DNA from: Martensiomyces pterosporus
Lineage: Eukaryota > Kickxellomycota > Kickxellomycetes > Kickxellales > Kickxellaceae
Reading direction: 5' to 3'
Length of the DNA: 12,755 nt
Assembly: GCA_025201845.1 (NCBI GenBank)
Contig: MU604075.1
Span: 1 to 12,755 of the forward strand
In this document: piece by piece, positions 1 through 7,875 of the stretch
How the letters are laid out: each line of letters opens with the position of its first letter
Position numbering within the stretch: the first letter of the stretch is position 1
Translations under genes and position numbers: made by a program
Notes under the pieces: model-generated
What the model saw: only the letters and a program-made list of their open reading frames with translations
Told to the model about the DNA's origin: nothing
The model's database searches: none

Positions 1-1
1 C

Positions 2-115
2 AGTCTGAGGGATGCCCTGGATGCAAAGTACGACGGCTACTACAAGAGCCTGCCCAAGTTCCGCTTCAAGAGCTGCAAGGTGTACTATGATGTTGGCAAC
101 GAGGGCACACAATAG
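2..115 (+). CDS. 3' end of an unidentified protein-coding gene (partial)
   Basis: The first 37 codons of this frame are open and end at TAG 113-115; the gene starts left of the window. Third positions are strongly C/G biased (for example CTG, GCC, TAC, GGC, AAG), as in the other genes here. The other two plus frames contain stops. The tail is rich in Tyr, Lys and Phe, includes the string KFRFKSCKVYYDVGN, and ends in NEGTQ. I do not recognise the family, and no membrane segment or known motif is visible in so short a piece. It faces the ZNF511-like gene tail to tail, with 110 bases between the stops. An AATAAA lies 54 bases past its stop. Confidence 0.75.
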   Translation, partial: SLRDALDAKYDGYYKSLPKFRFKSCKVYYDVGNEGTQ

Positions 116-162
116 ATGTGCAGATCACCTAGTTGACGTTTGAGCCACCGCTTGCATCAGCG

Positions 163-174
163 TTTAATAATAAA
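163..174. terminator. Abutting polyadenylation signals for two convergent genes
   Basis: The plus strand has AATAAA at 169-174, 53 bases beyond the stop of the left partial gene. Immediately next to it, 163-168 reads ATTAAA on the minus strand, the usual variant signal, about 57 bases beyond the stop of the ZNF511-like gene. Each signal sits at a plausible distance for its own gene. The assignment rests on motif and position only. Confidence 0.55.
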
Positions 175-225
175 TGGACACTGGCTGCTATCACATAAAG
201 CTGCTATTTGCTGAATCAGTATGTG

Positions 226-1059
226 TTAGTGATGGCCGCCACGACGGCCGAAGGATATGGATTTTGGAGCACCGACTCGGACTGAGCGCTTAAACGCAGA
301 GGCAAGCTGATCCACATCCATGTCATCTGCACTGCTAGACACACACACAGGCAGATTGCTGTCTTCGCCATCGGTCGGCGCATTTCCTATGGCTGACTGT
401 GGATGCTGCCCGAGCTCGCCCCTCCCTCGCCCTCGCCCTCGCCCTCGCCCTCGCCCTCGCCCTCTTTGTTCATTACTGCTGCTGCTTACTTTATTCAGAG
501 GCTGGAGTCCGCTGCGAACCAGAGCCCAGTTGAACGATCTAGCAAAATGGTGCTTATCCACCATATGCATTTTCCTCTTCCTTGGCGTCGCAAACACCTT
601 TGTGCACGATGGCAGAAAGCACTGAAACGCCTTGTCGCCCCTATCAACTCTAGCGCGGAAAAACATGTCATGAAGCTCTTGTATATGCAAATCCAGCCAG
701 TGTGCACTGGGCAGAATAGCGCCGCACTCAGAGCACTTGTTTCGGTGGACCTGGTCGTAGTGCCTTTCGTACGCCATGGTGGTTGGACAAGAAACAGATC
801 CGGAGCACGGCGGGTCGTGGCAAACGATCGGACGGGGGCGGATGCTCAGAGAGTCAATGCTGGCGCTGATGCTGCGCTCAATGTCCATGTCGTGGGAGCT
901 GGCGTCAGCGACACTGCTTGTAGGATCTGGTGGCCAGTCGCTGTCTCCATACACTATCTGCTTGTTGATGTGGAATATGTTGGACTCGGCGTTGCCAAGA
1001 TCGAAAAAAGGATCGCTGCAGACGAGGCGTCGTTTGTGCGGTGTGTACAATGGTGCCAT
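226..1059 (-). CDS. ZNF511-like C2H2 zinc-finger protein
   Basis: This 277-residue protein matches the ZNF511 family of small C2H2 zinc-finger proteins. The open frame extends two codons upstream through a GTG, but the first ATG is at 1059, giving MAPLYTPHKRR. The fingers are clustered: an irregular first one with Cys80, Cys85, His100 and His105 (the family's 'YERHYDQVHRN' type), a classic one with C109-C112-H125-H130, and a third with C147-C152-H165-H170 followed by KHHF. A Ser-rich linker then leads to eight RG dipeptides encoded by a hexanucleotide repeat, and the tail ends in SISFGRRGGHH. The family is poorly characterised; a nuclear nucleic-acid-binding role is inferred from the fingers and RG tract. 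No intron is evident. It shares a divergent promoter region with DAHP synthase. Confidence 0.85.
   Translation of the reverse strand: MAPLYTPHKRRLVCSDPFFDLGNAESNIFHINKQIVYGDSDWPPDPTSSVADASSHDMDIERSISASIDSLSIRPRPIVCHDPPCSGSVSCPTTMAYERHYDQVHRNKCSECGAILPSAHWLDLHIQELHDMFFRARVDRGDKAFQCFLPSCTKVFATPRKRKMHMVDKHHFARSFNWALVRSGLQPLNKVSSSSNEQRGRGRGRGRGRGRGRGELGQHPQSAIGNAPTDGEDSNLPVCVSSSADDMDVDQLASAFKRSVRVGAPKSISFGRRGGHH
418..465. repeat. CCCTCG hexanucleotide microsatellite inside the zinc-finger gene
   Basis: Six perfect CCCTCG units run from 424 to 459, with imperfect units at both ends. Read on the minus strand they encode eight consecutive Arg-Gly dipeptides. The unit length is a multiple of three, so copy-number change would keep the reading frame. 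Confidence 0.95.
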
Positions 1060-1981
1060 GACCACCGTGCGTCGCTCTCAGGAACAGACAGCCAGGAAGT
1101 CAGTGGACGGAGCGCCAGGGAATAGAGGGAAGCGAGAGAACAATCGGCACACGTGCTCTGTGTGCGAGTGAAGGGAAAGTCAGAAAAGAACATACATGCG
1201 CGTGACCTTAGCACCCATCCTGGGTTTTTCATATATCGCGTCTGCCCATAGCTTGCCAGATATGGACCTGAACGTGAGCAGAGGGCTGATGTAAGCCGTG
1301 TGTGGCCGGGGCAGCTCTGCCACCTAGCCTGTCTCTCTTTCTGGCTTGGCTTGGCATGCCAGCGCTATGTCGTTTATTTCCGAATATACCACCTCAATAC
1401 AGGATAGGCATGCACGAGGAGAATCAGCCACTTGTGCTCTGCAAAGCACGGGCTGAACCTGATATATCCATTTTTGCTGGCACTGCCGCTGATGCCGCCA
1501 CCGCCCCCTTTGATAGCCAGCATGAGATCTACCATTCTGTAGAGGGGGAGAACAGCACACGTTGCACACTTGCTTGGGAGAACAAGAAACAGCTCCCCAA
1601 CCATGCTAGCCTGTGCTATTGACACATCAAGCAAGCAGGACGTGCGCATTCCCCGCGCCTATTGTGCCCTTGTGCCTGTTCATCCAATAAGGAGGGCTCG
1701 CCGGAGCAGCTGGGCGAAAGAGAGCCTAGACGCCTCGCCAGATATGTATTTAAAGCAGCGACTCTGCTCCGCACTGTGACGCACAATTCCGTCCACTGCA
1801 AGCAGCGAAGCCAACTCCTTTTCTCCCACCTCCATCTCTCTTCTCCGCTGTCTTTTCCAAGCACTAGCGCCCTTTTCTTTCCCCGTCTCTTCTGGCTTCA
1901 CACTACCCCCTCCCCCTCTTTTTCCTAGGGATTACCAAGGTACCAAATAGCTGACGCTAGCGTGCTTTTCTACCTGTGAAC
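1060..1981. promoter_or_regulatory. Divergent intergenic promoter region of the zinc-finger and DAHP synthase genes
   Basis: About 920 bases separate the two divergent start codons. On the DAHP synthase side there is CCAAT at 1684-1688, a TATA-like TATTTAAA at 1747-1754, and a long pyrimidine-rich tract from about 1815 to 1926, typical of fungal transcription start regions. On the other side an ATATAT at 1231-1236 could serve the zinc-finger gene, about 170 bases upstream of its ATG. Open frames around 1302-1649 on both strands are short, start mostly at non-ATG codons and have no recognisable content, so I see no gene here. Confidence 0.5.
1747..1754 (+). promoter_or_regulatory. TATA-like box upstream of DAHP synthase
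   Basis: TATTTAAA lies 228 bases upstream of the ATG, 58 bases after a CCAAT motif and just before a CT-rich tract. The order CCAAT, TATA, CT tract, ATG is typical of well-expressed fungal genes. No transcript data support it. Confidence 0.45.
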
Positions 1982-3484
1982 ATGCCCGAGAACAAAGACA
2001 TGCCTTCCAAAAGCACCCGTGCCGCCGCATCGGCCTGGGCACCTGACTCGTGGAAGACCAGGCCCATCAAGCAGGATGTGGTCTACGACGATCCAAAGGA
2101 GCTAGAAACCGTGCTCTCGCGCATTGCCAACCTCCCGCCCTTGGTCTCTTCGCCCGAAATTGACCGCCTGCGCACGCAGCTCAAGGACGTGGCAGAGGGC
2201 CGTGCGTTCCTGCTGCAGGGCGGCGACTGTGCAGAGTCCTTCGACTACTGCAACCCGAAGGCCATCGAAGACAAGCTCAAGGTCCTTTTGCAGATGAGCC
2301 TGGTCCTTATCTGGGGCATGCGCTTGCCTATCGTGCGCATTGCGCGCATGGCTGGCCAATACGCCAAGCCCCGGTCAAGCCCCTACGAGACAGTGAACGG
2401 CCGGCAGATTATGTCGTTCCGCGGAGACAACGTCAATAGCATCGACCCCGAGAACCGCCGTCCGGACCCGCAGCGCCTCTTGTCGGCGTACTTCCACTCG
2501 GCATCAACGATTAACTACGTCCGCCTGCTGCTGTCCGGCGGGTTCGCCGACATTCACCATCCAAAGGCATGGGACCTGGGCTATGTCAGACGCGAGGACA
2601 TTCGCAGGGATTACCAGACGATCGTCAACCGTTTGACAGACGCACTGGGCTTCATGAAGGTCATTGGTGCCGATGGCAGCCGGCTAGCGGCGCTCAACAC
2701 AGTCGACCTGTACTCCTCTCACGAGGCGCTGCTCCTCGATTACGAGCAGGCACTCACTCGTCCAGTGTCCAGGGTGACCGAGAGCAAGGGGATTAGCAAC
2801 GCCAACGGCATCTCGACGCCATACGAGCCCTCGACGCCAGAGGAGACCGACGAGTCCGCGCCAGGGCTGAGCGACTGGTACAACCTCTCTGCGCACTTTA
2901 TCTGGATCGGCGACCGCACAAGGCAACTGGACGGTGCTCATGTAGAGTACTTCCGTGGTGTCAAGAACCCCGTCGGCGTCAAGGTTGGCCCCACCATGGA
3001 GCCCGACGAGCTTGTCCGCGTCCTCGATATCCTCGACCCCCTGTTTGAGTCTGGACGTGTGACGCTCATTACAAGATACGGAGCTGGCAAGATCGCACAG
3101 TTCCTCCCTGCGCATATCAAGGCAGTGCAGGCCACAAGACACAAGCCTGTTTGGTGCTGCGACCCATGCCACGGCAACACCACAACGGCGCCGTCGGGCC
3201 ACAAGACCCGCTCCTTCGATGCCATCGTCAGCGAGATCACCAGCAATATCTCGATTCACCGCGAGCTGAACAGCCGCCTCTCGGGAATCCACCTGGAGCT
3301 TACCGGAGAGCACGTCACTGAGTGCACAGGTGGATCGCAGGAGCTGTCCGACTCGGATCTCTCGGGCAACTACCAGACCTTCTGCGACCCGCGCCTCAAC
3401 TACGAGCAGAGTTTAGATATTGCATTCAAGGTTGCAAAGGTCTTTGAGGGCCACCGCACGTCGAATGGCGCCGGCATCAACTAA
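1982..3484 (+). CDS. Class II 3-deoxy-D-arabino-heptulosonate 7-phosphate synthase (EC 2.5.1.54)
   Basis: The enzyme condenses phosphoenolpyruvate and erythrose 4-phosphate to DAHP, the first step of the shikimate pathway to aromatic amino acids. The open frame begins at a GTG at 1976, but the first ATG is 1982, giving 500 residues, normal for the class II (AroA-II) family. Family signatures are clear: FLLQGGDCAE near residue 76, RIARMAGQYAKPRSSP, RGDNVNS, HFIWIGDRTRQLDGAHVEYF, PVWCCDPCHGNT, LELTGEHVTECTGG and CDPRLNYEQSLD. The four expected metal ligands are present: Cys83, His397, Glu439 and Asp469. The last three keep the same spacing as in the Mycobacterium tuberculosis enzyme (369, 411, 441). 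About 30 extra Ser/Thr/Glu/Pro-rich residues lie at about 262-297, between YEQALTR and WYNLSAHF. There is no targeting peptide, so it is probably cytosolic. The gene is intronless and convergent with the downstream gene. Confidence 0.97.
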   Translation: MPENKDMPSKSTRAAASAWAPDSWKTRPIKQDVVYDDPKELETVLSRIANLPPLVSSPEIDRLRTQLKDVAEGRAFLLQGGDCAESFDYCNPKAIEDKLKVLLQMSLVLIWGMRLPIVRIARMAGQYAKPRSSPYETVNGRQIMSFRGDNVNSIDPENRRPDPQRLLSAYFHSASTINYVRLLLSGGFADIHHPKAWDLGYVRREDIRRDYQTIVNRLTDALGFMKVIGADGSRLAALNTVDLYSSHEALLLDYEQALTRPVSRVTESKGISNANGISTPYEPSTPEETDESAPGLSDWYNLSAHFIWIGDRTRQLDGAHVEYFRGVKNPVGVKVGPTMEPDELVRVLDILDPLFESGRVTLITRYGAGKIAQFLPAHIKAVQATRHKPVWCCDPCHGNTTTAPSGHKTRSFDAIVSEITSNISIHRELNSRLSGIHLELTGEHVTECTGGSQELSDSDLSGNYQTFCDPRLNYEQSLDIAFKVAKVFEGHRTSNGAGIN

Positions 3485-3841
3485 GATGCGGAGCGAGCGC
3501 CCTCACTAAAACGTGGTGATGTGTGCCTGCTCCCTGTCATTGTTTTCCATCTCTCATACTTTTTCTGTTTTTCTCCTCTGTTGCATATTCTTGCAGTATA
3601 TTCTCCCTTTTTTCCCGCTTGTTCTCCAAAGCAATTCAGGAGCATGCGCTTGTTTACCATCGGGGAGTGGAAGAAGTGCCGGGTTGGGTGTATAGGTTGA
3701 AGATGCAGGAATGGGAAAGGGGAGAGTGCTGGGGCTGTACTGGCGGGCGTGTGGAAGGAATGTGCAGATGTAGATGGCAGTGATTAGAGATATAGAAGCG
3801 CAATCCACCCGAGAAGTGGGCACTAAATGCTTGAAACGGAT
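3485..3841. other. Convergent intergenic region after DAHP synthase
   Basis: These 357 bases lie between two stop codons facing each other and should contain both 3' UTRs. There is a T/C-rich stretch around 3536-3625 and a purine-rich one around 3660-3760. I found no canonical AATAAA on either strand. Short open frames here have no recognisable content. Confidence 0.6.
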
Positions 3842-6286
3842 TCACGGATGAATGGGCGATGTAGCAGACGCTGGGCCCACATAAGGATCGTCGGCTGCTG
3901 CTCGCACTGGCGTCCGAGCACGCAGCAGCTTATGGCGAGCAGCCGCCGGCGTAACAATGCTCAGTGCTCTCTCAAATTCGCTTGCCAAGTCTCCATCCAC
4001 AGTGCCTGATGAGGCCCTGACAAACGAGCCCTCGGTGCGTGCATCAATTGTTTCCTCCAGCTCAGCTCTTTGCTGTGCCTCAAGAACCGCGCGATCGCGT
4101 GCTGCTATTCTGGACGCCTCAGCAAGAGCGCTGGCGCGGTTCTCTCTGCGCCTCATACGCTCTCTCTCGAACAGCCGAACAAGGGCGTTGTGCTTCGACA
4201 CAACATCGGCAATGCTATCGCGCAGCTTGCCATTGGCTTCGCGGTAATAGTCGTTGTCAATCTCGAGCGCCTGCAGGGTCTCGAGTAGCTGCTGGCAACG
4301 GCCACACGGTAACAGCTGGGTCCCGTCCTCAGCAACAGAGCCTCTCTGCGGAGTTGCTGTCGAAAAGTCGCGCGATCCAAGCAGCGATGTCGGGCCATTG
4401 GACGGGCGGATCAGGCCAGCAAACATCACTGTGCTGCGCCGCCGCTTTGCGCGCTCCTCTTGCTCCGCGATCTTGCGCTGGACTGGAGTAACTAGATGCG
4501 GAAACGACGGCGCAAGGATTCCATTAGCGCTGCCACCGCTCAGCACTCTGCGTGGCCCTGGCGGCGACTGAAGAGCAGGGAGGGCGAACCTTGAGTTGCC
4601 AGGAGCCTTCCCTCCTGTCGGCCTCTGCATATCCGAAATGCTGCTGTCATTTGTAGCGCGGTCGAGGTACTGCTCAACTAAGCACAGGTCGCATTTCGCA
4701 GCCTCGTCCATCTCAGACTCTGGCTTGGCAAGCGTGCATGTGGCATGGATAGCCCCGATCTCTGCAAGAATGCGAGCACGGTCAGCGCGCCAGTTCTCGC
4801 TCGGCTGTGGCTGTTCGCTGACACTTGCGCCCTCAGCAGCACTGAAATCGTCATCATCGCCGTCGGTTTGGGCGATAGCACCAGATATCGTGTCTTTTAA
4901 CCCCCTCACCTGTGACTTGAGCGGCGACGGCAAGCTCTTATCGCTGGCTGCACCTTGCATGCCCGCCTGGGCACATATGAGGGCCGACAGGGCAGCGATC
5001 TTGCTCTCTAGCGCCAAATTGACAGCCTTTTGCTCGTCCAGCGCACTTTCTGCCTGCGCAGTCCTCGATTTGGCCTCAGTGGCGTCCAAACGCGCCTGCT
5101 CCAGCTCGCCGCCTAAAAGCTCCGTATAGGATGCAACAGAACGCAGTTCCTCCATCAGCTCGTTGTTGGTTTCCTGCTCAACCTTTAGCCTTTGCATAAG
5201 CTCATAATATTGGTCGTGCAGGAGCCGTCTTGGGGGTGCAATGGTGTCGCTGGCACTGGGCAGCCGCGGAATACGCGATGCGCGCGATCCGTTTGCCGAT
5301 GGCTGCTGGGACGAGGCAGTGGCATTCATATTGGCTGAGGGCGATGGTGGTGGGCGAGAGGTGAAACGGAACGGAGCAGGACTCGATGACCGGCTGCTCT
5401 TCCCCTTGTTTGTGCTAAACGACCCCGTTCGGCCATTGCTCGCTGCATATCCTCCTCCATAGACGCCTGATCTGGATGGCCCACGCGATGGCGGTTGCTG
5501 CCTTTGTTCCTGGAAACCCAGGCCACTGTTGGCTGCTCTGGGCGTGGGTGTAGCTGTGCTATGCTTAGTCGCTATCCGCGATGGACGAGTAGCACCCATG
5601 TCACCAGCACTAGGAGATGCACGCAATCTCCGATACGAAGAAGGGTTTGTGGCACCAGCGGTGGCAGATCGCTGGCTGCCAAACCCATTTACCGTCTGCG
5701 GAGTTCTCCTTGCTGCACTCGCTAGCGAATAGCTGTTGCCCTCCGCTGCTGCTGTCGTCTGTGCAGGCTGCTGCGGTGGCAGTGGTGGCGACTGCGATCT
5801 GGAGACCCCTGTCGAGTTGTATCTCCTCAAGCTCCTCTGCGTAGATCTCTCGTGTCCCTGCGCCACCCTTGCACTGCTATCGTTCTGACCCGAGTTCCCA
5901 CCATCCGCCAACATTTCTGCATTTGGATTTGGGTATCTTCTCGACCGTGCAGTGGCAATCGGCCGACTGGCCAGCGGCACGTTGTTAGTGGGGGTCCTCT
6001 GAGTCGCTGATGTGTGAGCAAACCCATCTGCTACTGTGAACGGCCGTTGATTGCGATGCGTGCTGGTGACCGAGCCGCCATTAGCTGACCCGTTGCTAGT
6101 GACAGAATCTGACCGTTTGTGCCGCGTTCCGTAAATAGCTGCCTGCTGTGCTGTGGGTTTGGCAAGTGGGCGGATGTGTGCGGCCGTCGTTTCAACACGC
6201 GACTGGACTGACTTTGTGCGCTCTAGTCGACGCTCGGTGCTGGTGGCCCTTGACGCCGGCGTGGTCCTTCCACTGGATGCAGGCAT
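3842..6286 (-). CDS. Ser/Thr/Pro-rich coiled-coil protein with SxIP motif and two CxxC pairs (hypothetical)
   Basis: This uninterrupted 814-residue frame starts at ATG 6286; an in-frame TAA lies 24 bases upstream. I cannot assign a family. Residues 1 to about 350 are basic, rich in Ser, Thr, Pro, Arg and Asn, and predicted by eye to be disordered. At 337-340 is SRIP inside ASRIPRLPS, matching the SxIP motif by which microtubule plus-end proteins bind EB1. Heptad-like helix runs from about 358 to 440 (DQYYELMQRL to SALICAQ). An acidic linker contains DGDDDD. CxxC pairs occur at 532-535 (CDLC) and 661-664 (CGRC), and the second opens directly into a second coiled coil to about 749. A microtubule- or spindle-associated scaffold is a reasonable inference, not shown. 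Antisense frames across it are shadows. Confidence 0.85.
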   Translation of the reverse strand: MPASSGRTTPASRATSTERRLERTKSVQSRVETTAAHIRPLAKPTAQQAAIYGTRHKRSDSVTSNGSANGGSVTSTHRNQRPFTVADGFAHTSATQRTPTNNVPLASRPIATARSRRYPNPNAEMLADGGNSGQNDSSARVAQGHERSTQRSLRRYNSTGVSRSQSPPLPPQQPAQTTAAAEGNSYSLASAARRTPQTVNGFGSQRSATAGATNPSSYRRLRASPSAGDMGATRPSRIATKHSTATPTPRAANSGLGFQEQRQQPPSRGPSRSGVYGGGYAASNGRTGSFSTNKGKSSRSSSPAPFRFTSRPPPSPSANMNATASSQQPSANGSRASRIPRLPSASDTIAPPRRLLHDQYYELMQRLKVEQETNNELMEELRSVASYTELLGGELEQARLDATEAKSRTAQAESALDEQKAVNLALESKIAALSALICAQAGMQGAASDKSLPSPLKSQVRGLKDTISGAIAQTDGDDDDFSAAEGASVSEQPQPSENWRADRARILAEIGAIHATCTLAKPESEMDEAAKCDLCLVEQYLDRATNDSSISDMQRPTGGKAPGNSRFALPALQSPPGPRRVLSGGSANGILAPSFPHLVTPVQRKIAEQEERAKRRRSTVMFAGLIRPSNGPTSLLGSRDFSTATPQRGSVAEDGTQLLPCGRCQQLLETLQALEIDNDYYREANGKLRDSIADVVSKHNALVRLFERERMRRRENRASALAEASRIAARDRAVLEAQQRAELEETIDARTEGSFVRASSGTVDGDLASEFERALSIVTPAAARHKLLRARTPVRAAADDPYVGPASATSPIHP

Positions 6287-6540
6287 TCTACTGAAAGCGA
6301 AATGGCTTTAGCGAGAAATTTCAGAGGCCAACTGCAAATGCTTTGCTGCTGCTGCTTTGTTGACAGCAAGGCAAGGAGGCAATGAAAAGGAGCTGAGAGG
6401 TGCCTGCGTGCTTTAGGAGTAACTCTGAAATTAGTGTATACAGCAAGGAGGAAATGCTAATAAGTTAAAGCAAGGAAAAATAAACACTCCTCGGGCAAAA
6501 AGGAAGGGAAAGGAGAGACGAGGCGCTGGGCCTTTGGCTT

Positions 6541-6546
6541 CTTATA
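6541..6546 (-). promoter_or_regulatory. Possible TATA box for the coiled-coil protein gene
   Basis: The minus strand reads TATAAG about 255 bases upstream of the ATG at 6286. It is followed downstream on that strand by a pyrimidine-rich stretch, a common arrangement around fungal start sites. A TTTCAG sits four bases before the ATG and could be the 3' splice site of a 5' UTR intron, but I found no convincing donor. Confidence 0.3.
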
Positions 6547-6590
6547 CGCGCAATAATAAGCTGTGGAAAGCAAAGAAATGGAGAAGAGAG

Positions 6591-6618
6591 ATGGATGGAT
6601 GGATGGATGGATGGATGG
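6591..6618. repeat. ATGG tetranucleotide microsatellite
   Basis: Seven perfect tandem ATGG units, about 300 bases upstream of the coiled-coil gene's start codon and just upstream of its candidate TATA box. Confidence 0.97.
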
Positions 6619-7646
6619 CACACGGGTTAAGGCACGAAAACAGCTCGGGCGTTCTCTCACTCAACAGAAAGACTGAACAGAGTATTGGTAGTGCCAGGCA
6701 CAAGAGGGCGGCTCTAAGAGAAGCGAGGAAGAGGGAAATAGATATGTGCCCCTCCCCACTCCTTCATCCGCCTTATTTGGGAGACCGCGGATGGCTCTGT
6801 TTGTTGATTATTTCTCTGCTCTTCCTGCAGACCGTTTTTTGCGAGTCGCTTTTGCCTAGCGGCTCTGATGAACCCAGACCAGTCCCTAACCGTGGTTTCG
6901 CTATTGCAGGACGACTGGTTTATGCGTCTGCCCATTTCTTTCGATGGACGAGCACCTCTTTTGCAGTGCTGCTCGGCACCTGCTTTTTTCTCTCTCTCTC
7001 TCGTCTGCCTACAGGCTGCAGCTACGCCTAGACTGGAGAAAGTAAACAAAAAAGCAAAAGTACATGCAGTGTGGTAAACAAACCGTGCTCGTACAGGAGA
7101 CGGCATATGCAGCACGTGCACGCAGGATGAAAACAGCATATCAGCACCGACGCTCCAAGGGGGACAAGCAGCAGCAGCTAAGACCGGTACGGTGAAATGA
7201 AATGTATTTTTTTTGGGTGTGCAAACTGGGGATGCTTCAGGCGATGTGTCTATTATGCCGGATGCAAGGCACTCAGTGAAGAGCGGATGCAGGATTAGCA
7301 GATGCCCAGACCAGCTTGGGCATCCATGTGTTTTTACAGCAAGCGCTAGTACGCAGCTTGTGCAAAGGCATCGGATTCTAGTTAATCTGCGGGAGAAGCG
7401 ATGGCGAGAAGAAGAACAGAGCCAAGTACCAAAGCACAAACAACGCCAGGCACTTTGGAATCCTACAATAAACAGATGGCACAGGCACAAAGCATCGGCG
7501 TTAGTAACACTCTCATGCGCTGCTTCAAGCACAATATCCTTCTCGCCCCTCCTCCCACACACTAATGTAGAAAATAACGTATATTGGCTGATCTGTAGTA
7601 GAGGAAGAAGGGGGAGAGAGATAGACAAAAAGATAATGTAGAACGC

Positions 7647-7676
7647 GAGGAGGAGGAGGAGGAGGAGGAAGAGGAG
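7647..7676. repeat. GAG trinucleotide microsatellite
   Basis: Ten tandem GAG units with one GAA interruption at 7668. The repeat is intergenic, about 200 bases beyond the stop of the nucleoredoxin-like gene. Confidence 0.95.
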
Positions 7677-7875
7677 AAATAATAAGCAAAGGGAGGAAAC
7701 AATGTGCGTTTATCCTTGGGTGGAGGATGGGTGCTCTGTCGCGCCCAATCTAGTCTACCCAAGAGGAGGCAAGAGAGAGGTGGAGTGCAAACGAGCAATG
7801 TTAGCACTAATATGTGCATGTGTTGCTTGTGCTACTAGCCAGCAACCAGGGTGTGCTATGTATCTGTGCAAGTGC

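Larger units (their letters stand above)
6287..7875. other. Gene-poor interval with simple repeats
   Basis: About 1.6 kb lies between the start of the coiled-coil gene and the stop of the nucleoredoxin-like gene. It should hold the promoter of the former and the 3' UTR of the latter. A 304-codon minus-strand open frame (6714-7628) exists, but it starts at TTG, has only internal ATGs far downstream, is Cys/Ser/Arg-rich and shows no domain, so I do not call it. Plus-strand frames around 6534-7031 are likewise TTG-started and featureless. Two microsatellites and a short poly-T run at about 7207 are present. I see no RNA gene. Confidence 0.5.

Noticed and set aside
403..1125. 240-codon ATG-started plus-strand frame antisense to the ZNF511-like gene
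   Set aside because: The opposite strand encodes well-formed C2H2 fingers. This frame shows only a Ser-Pro repeat mirrored from the RG microsatellite and no domain.
1302..1649. Overlapping frames on both strands in the divergent promoter region
   Set aside because: They are short and mutually overlapping, with no family resemblance; the region is better explained as promoter.
2684..3313. 209-codon minus-strand frame inside DAHP synthase
   Set aside because: It is a shadow of a strongly C/G-third-position-biased gene whose plus-strand product is unmistakable.
4003..4020. TGATGA followed by CTGA resembling C/D box snoRNA elements
   Set aside because: The boxes are too close together for a snoRNA and lie inside the coding sequence of the coiled-coil protein.
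6714..7628. 304-codon minus-strand frame in the gene-poor interval
   Set aside because: It starts at TTG and the nearest in-frame ATG is far downstream. The composition is Cys/Ser/Arg-rich and no domain or codon bias is visible.
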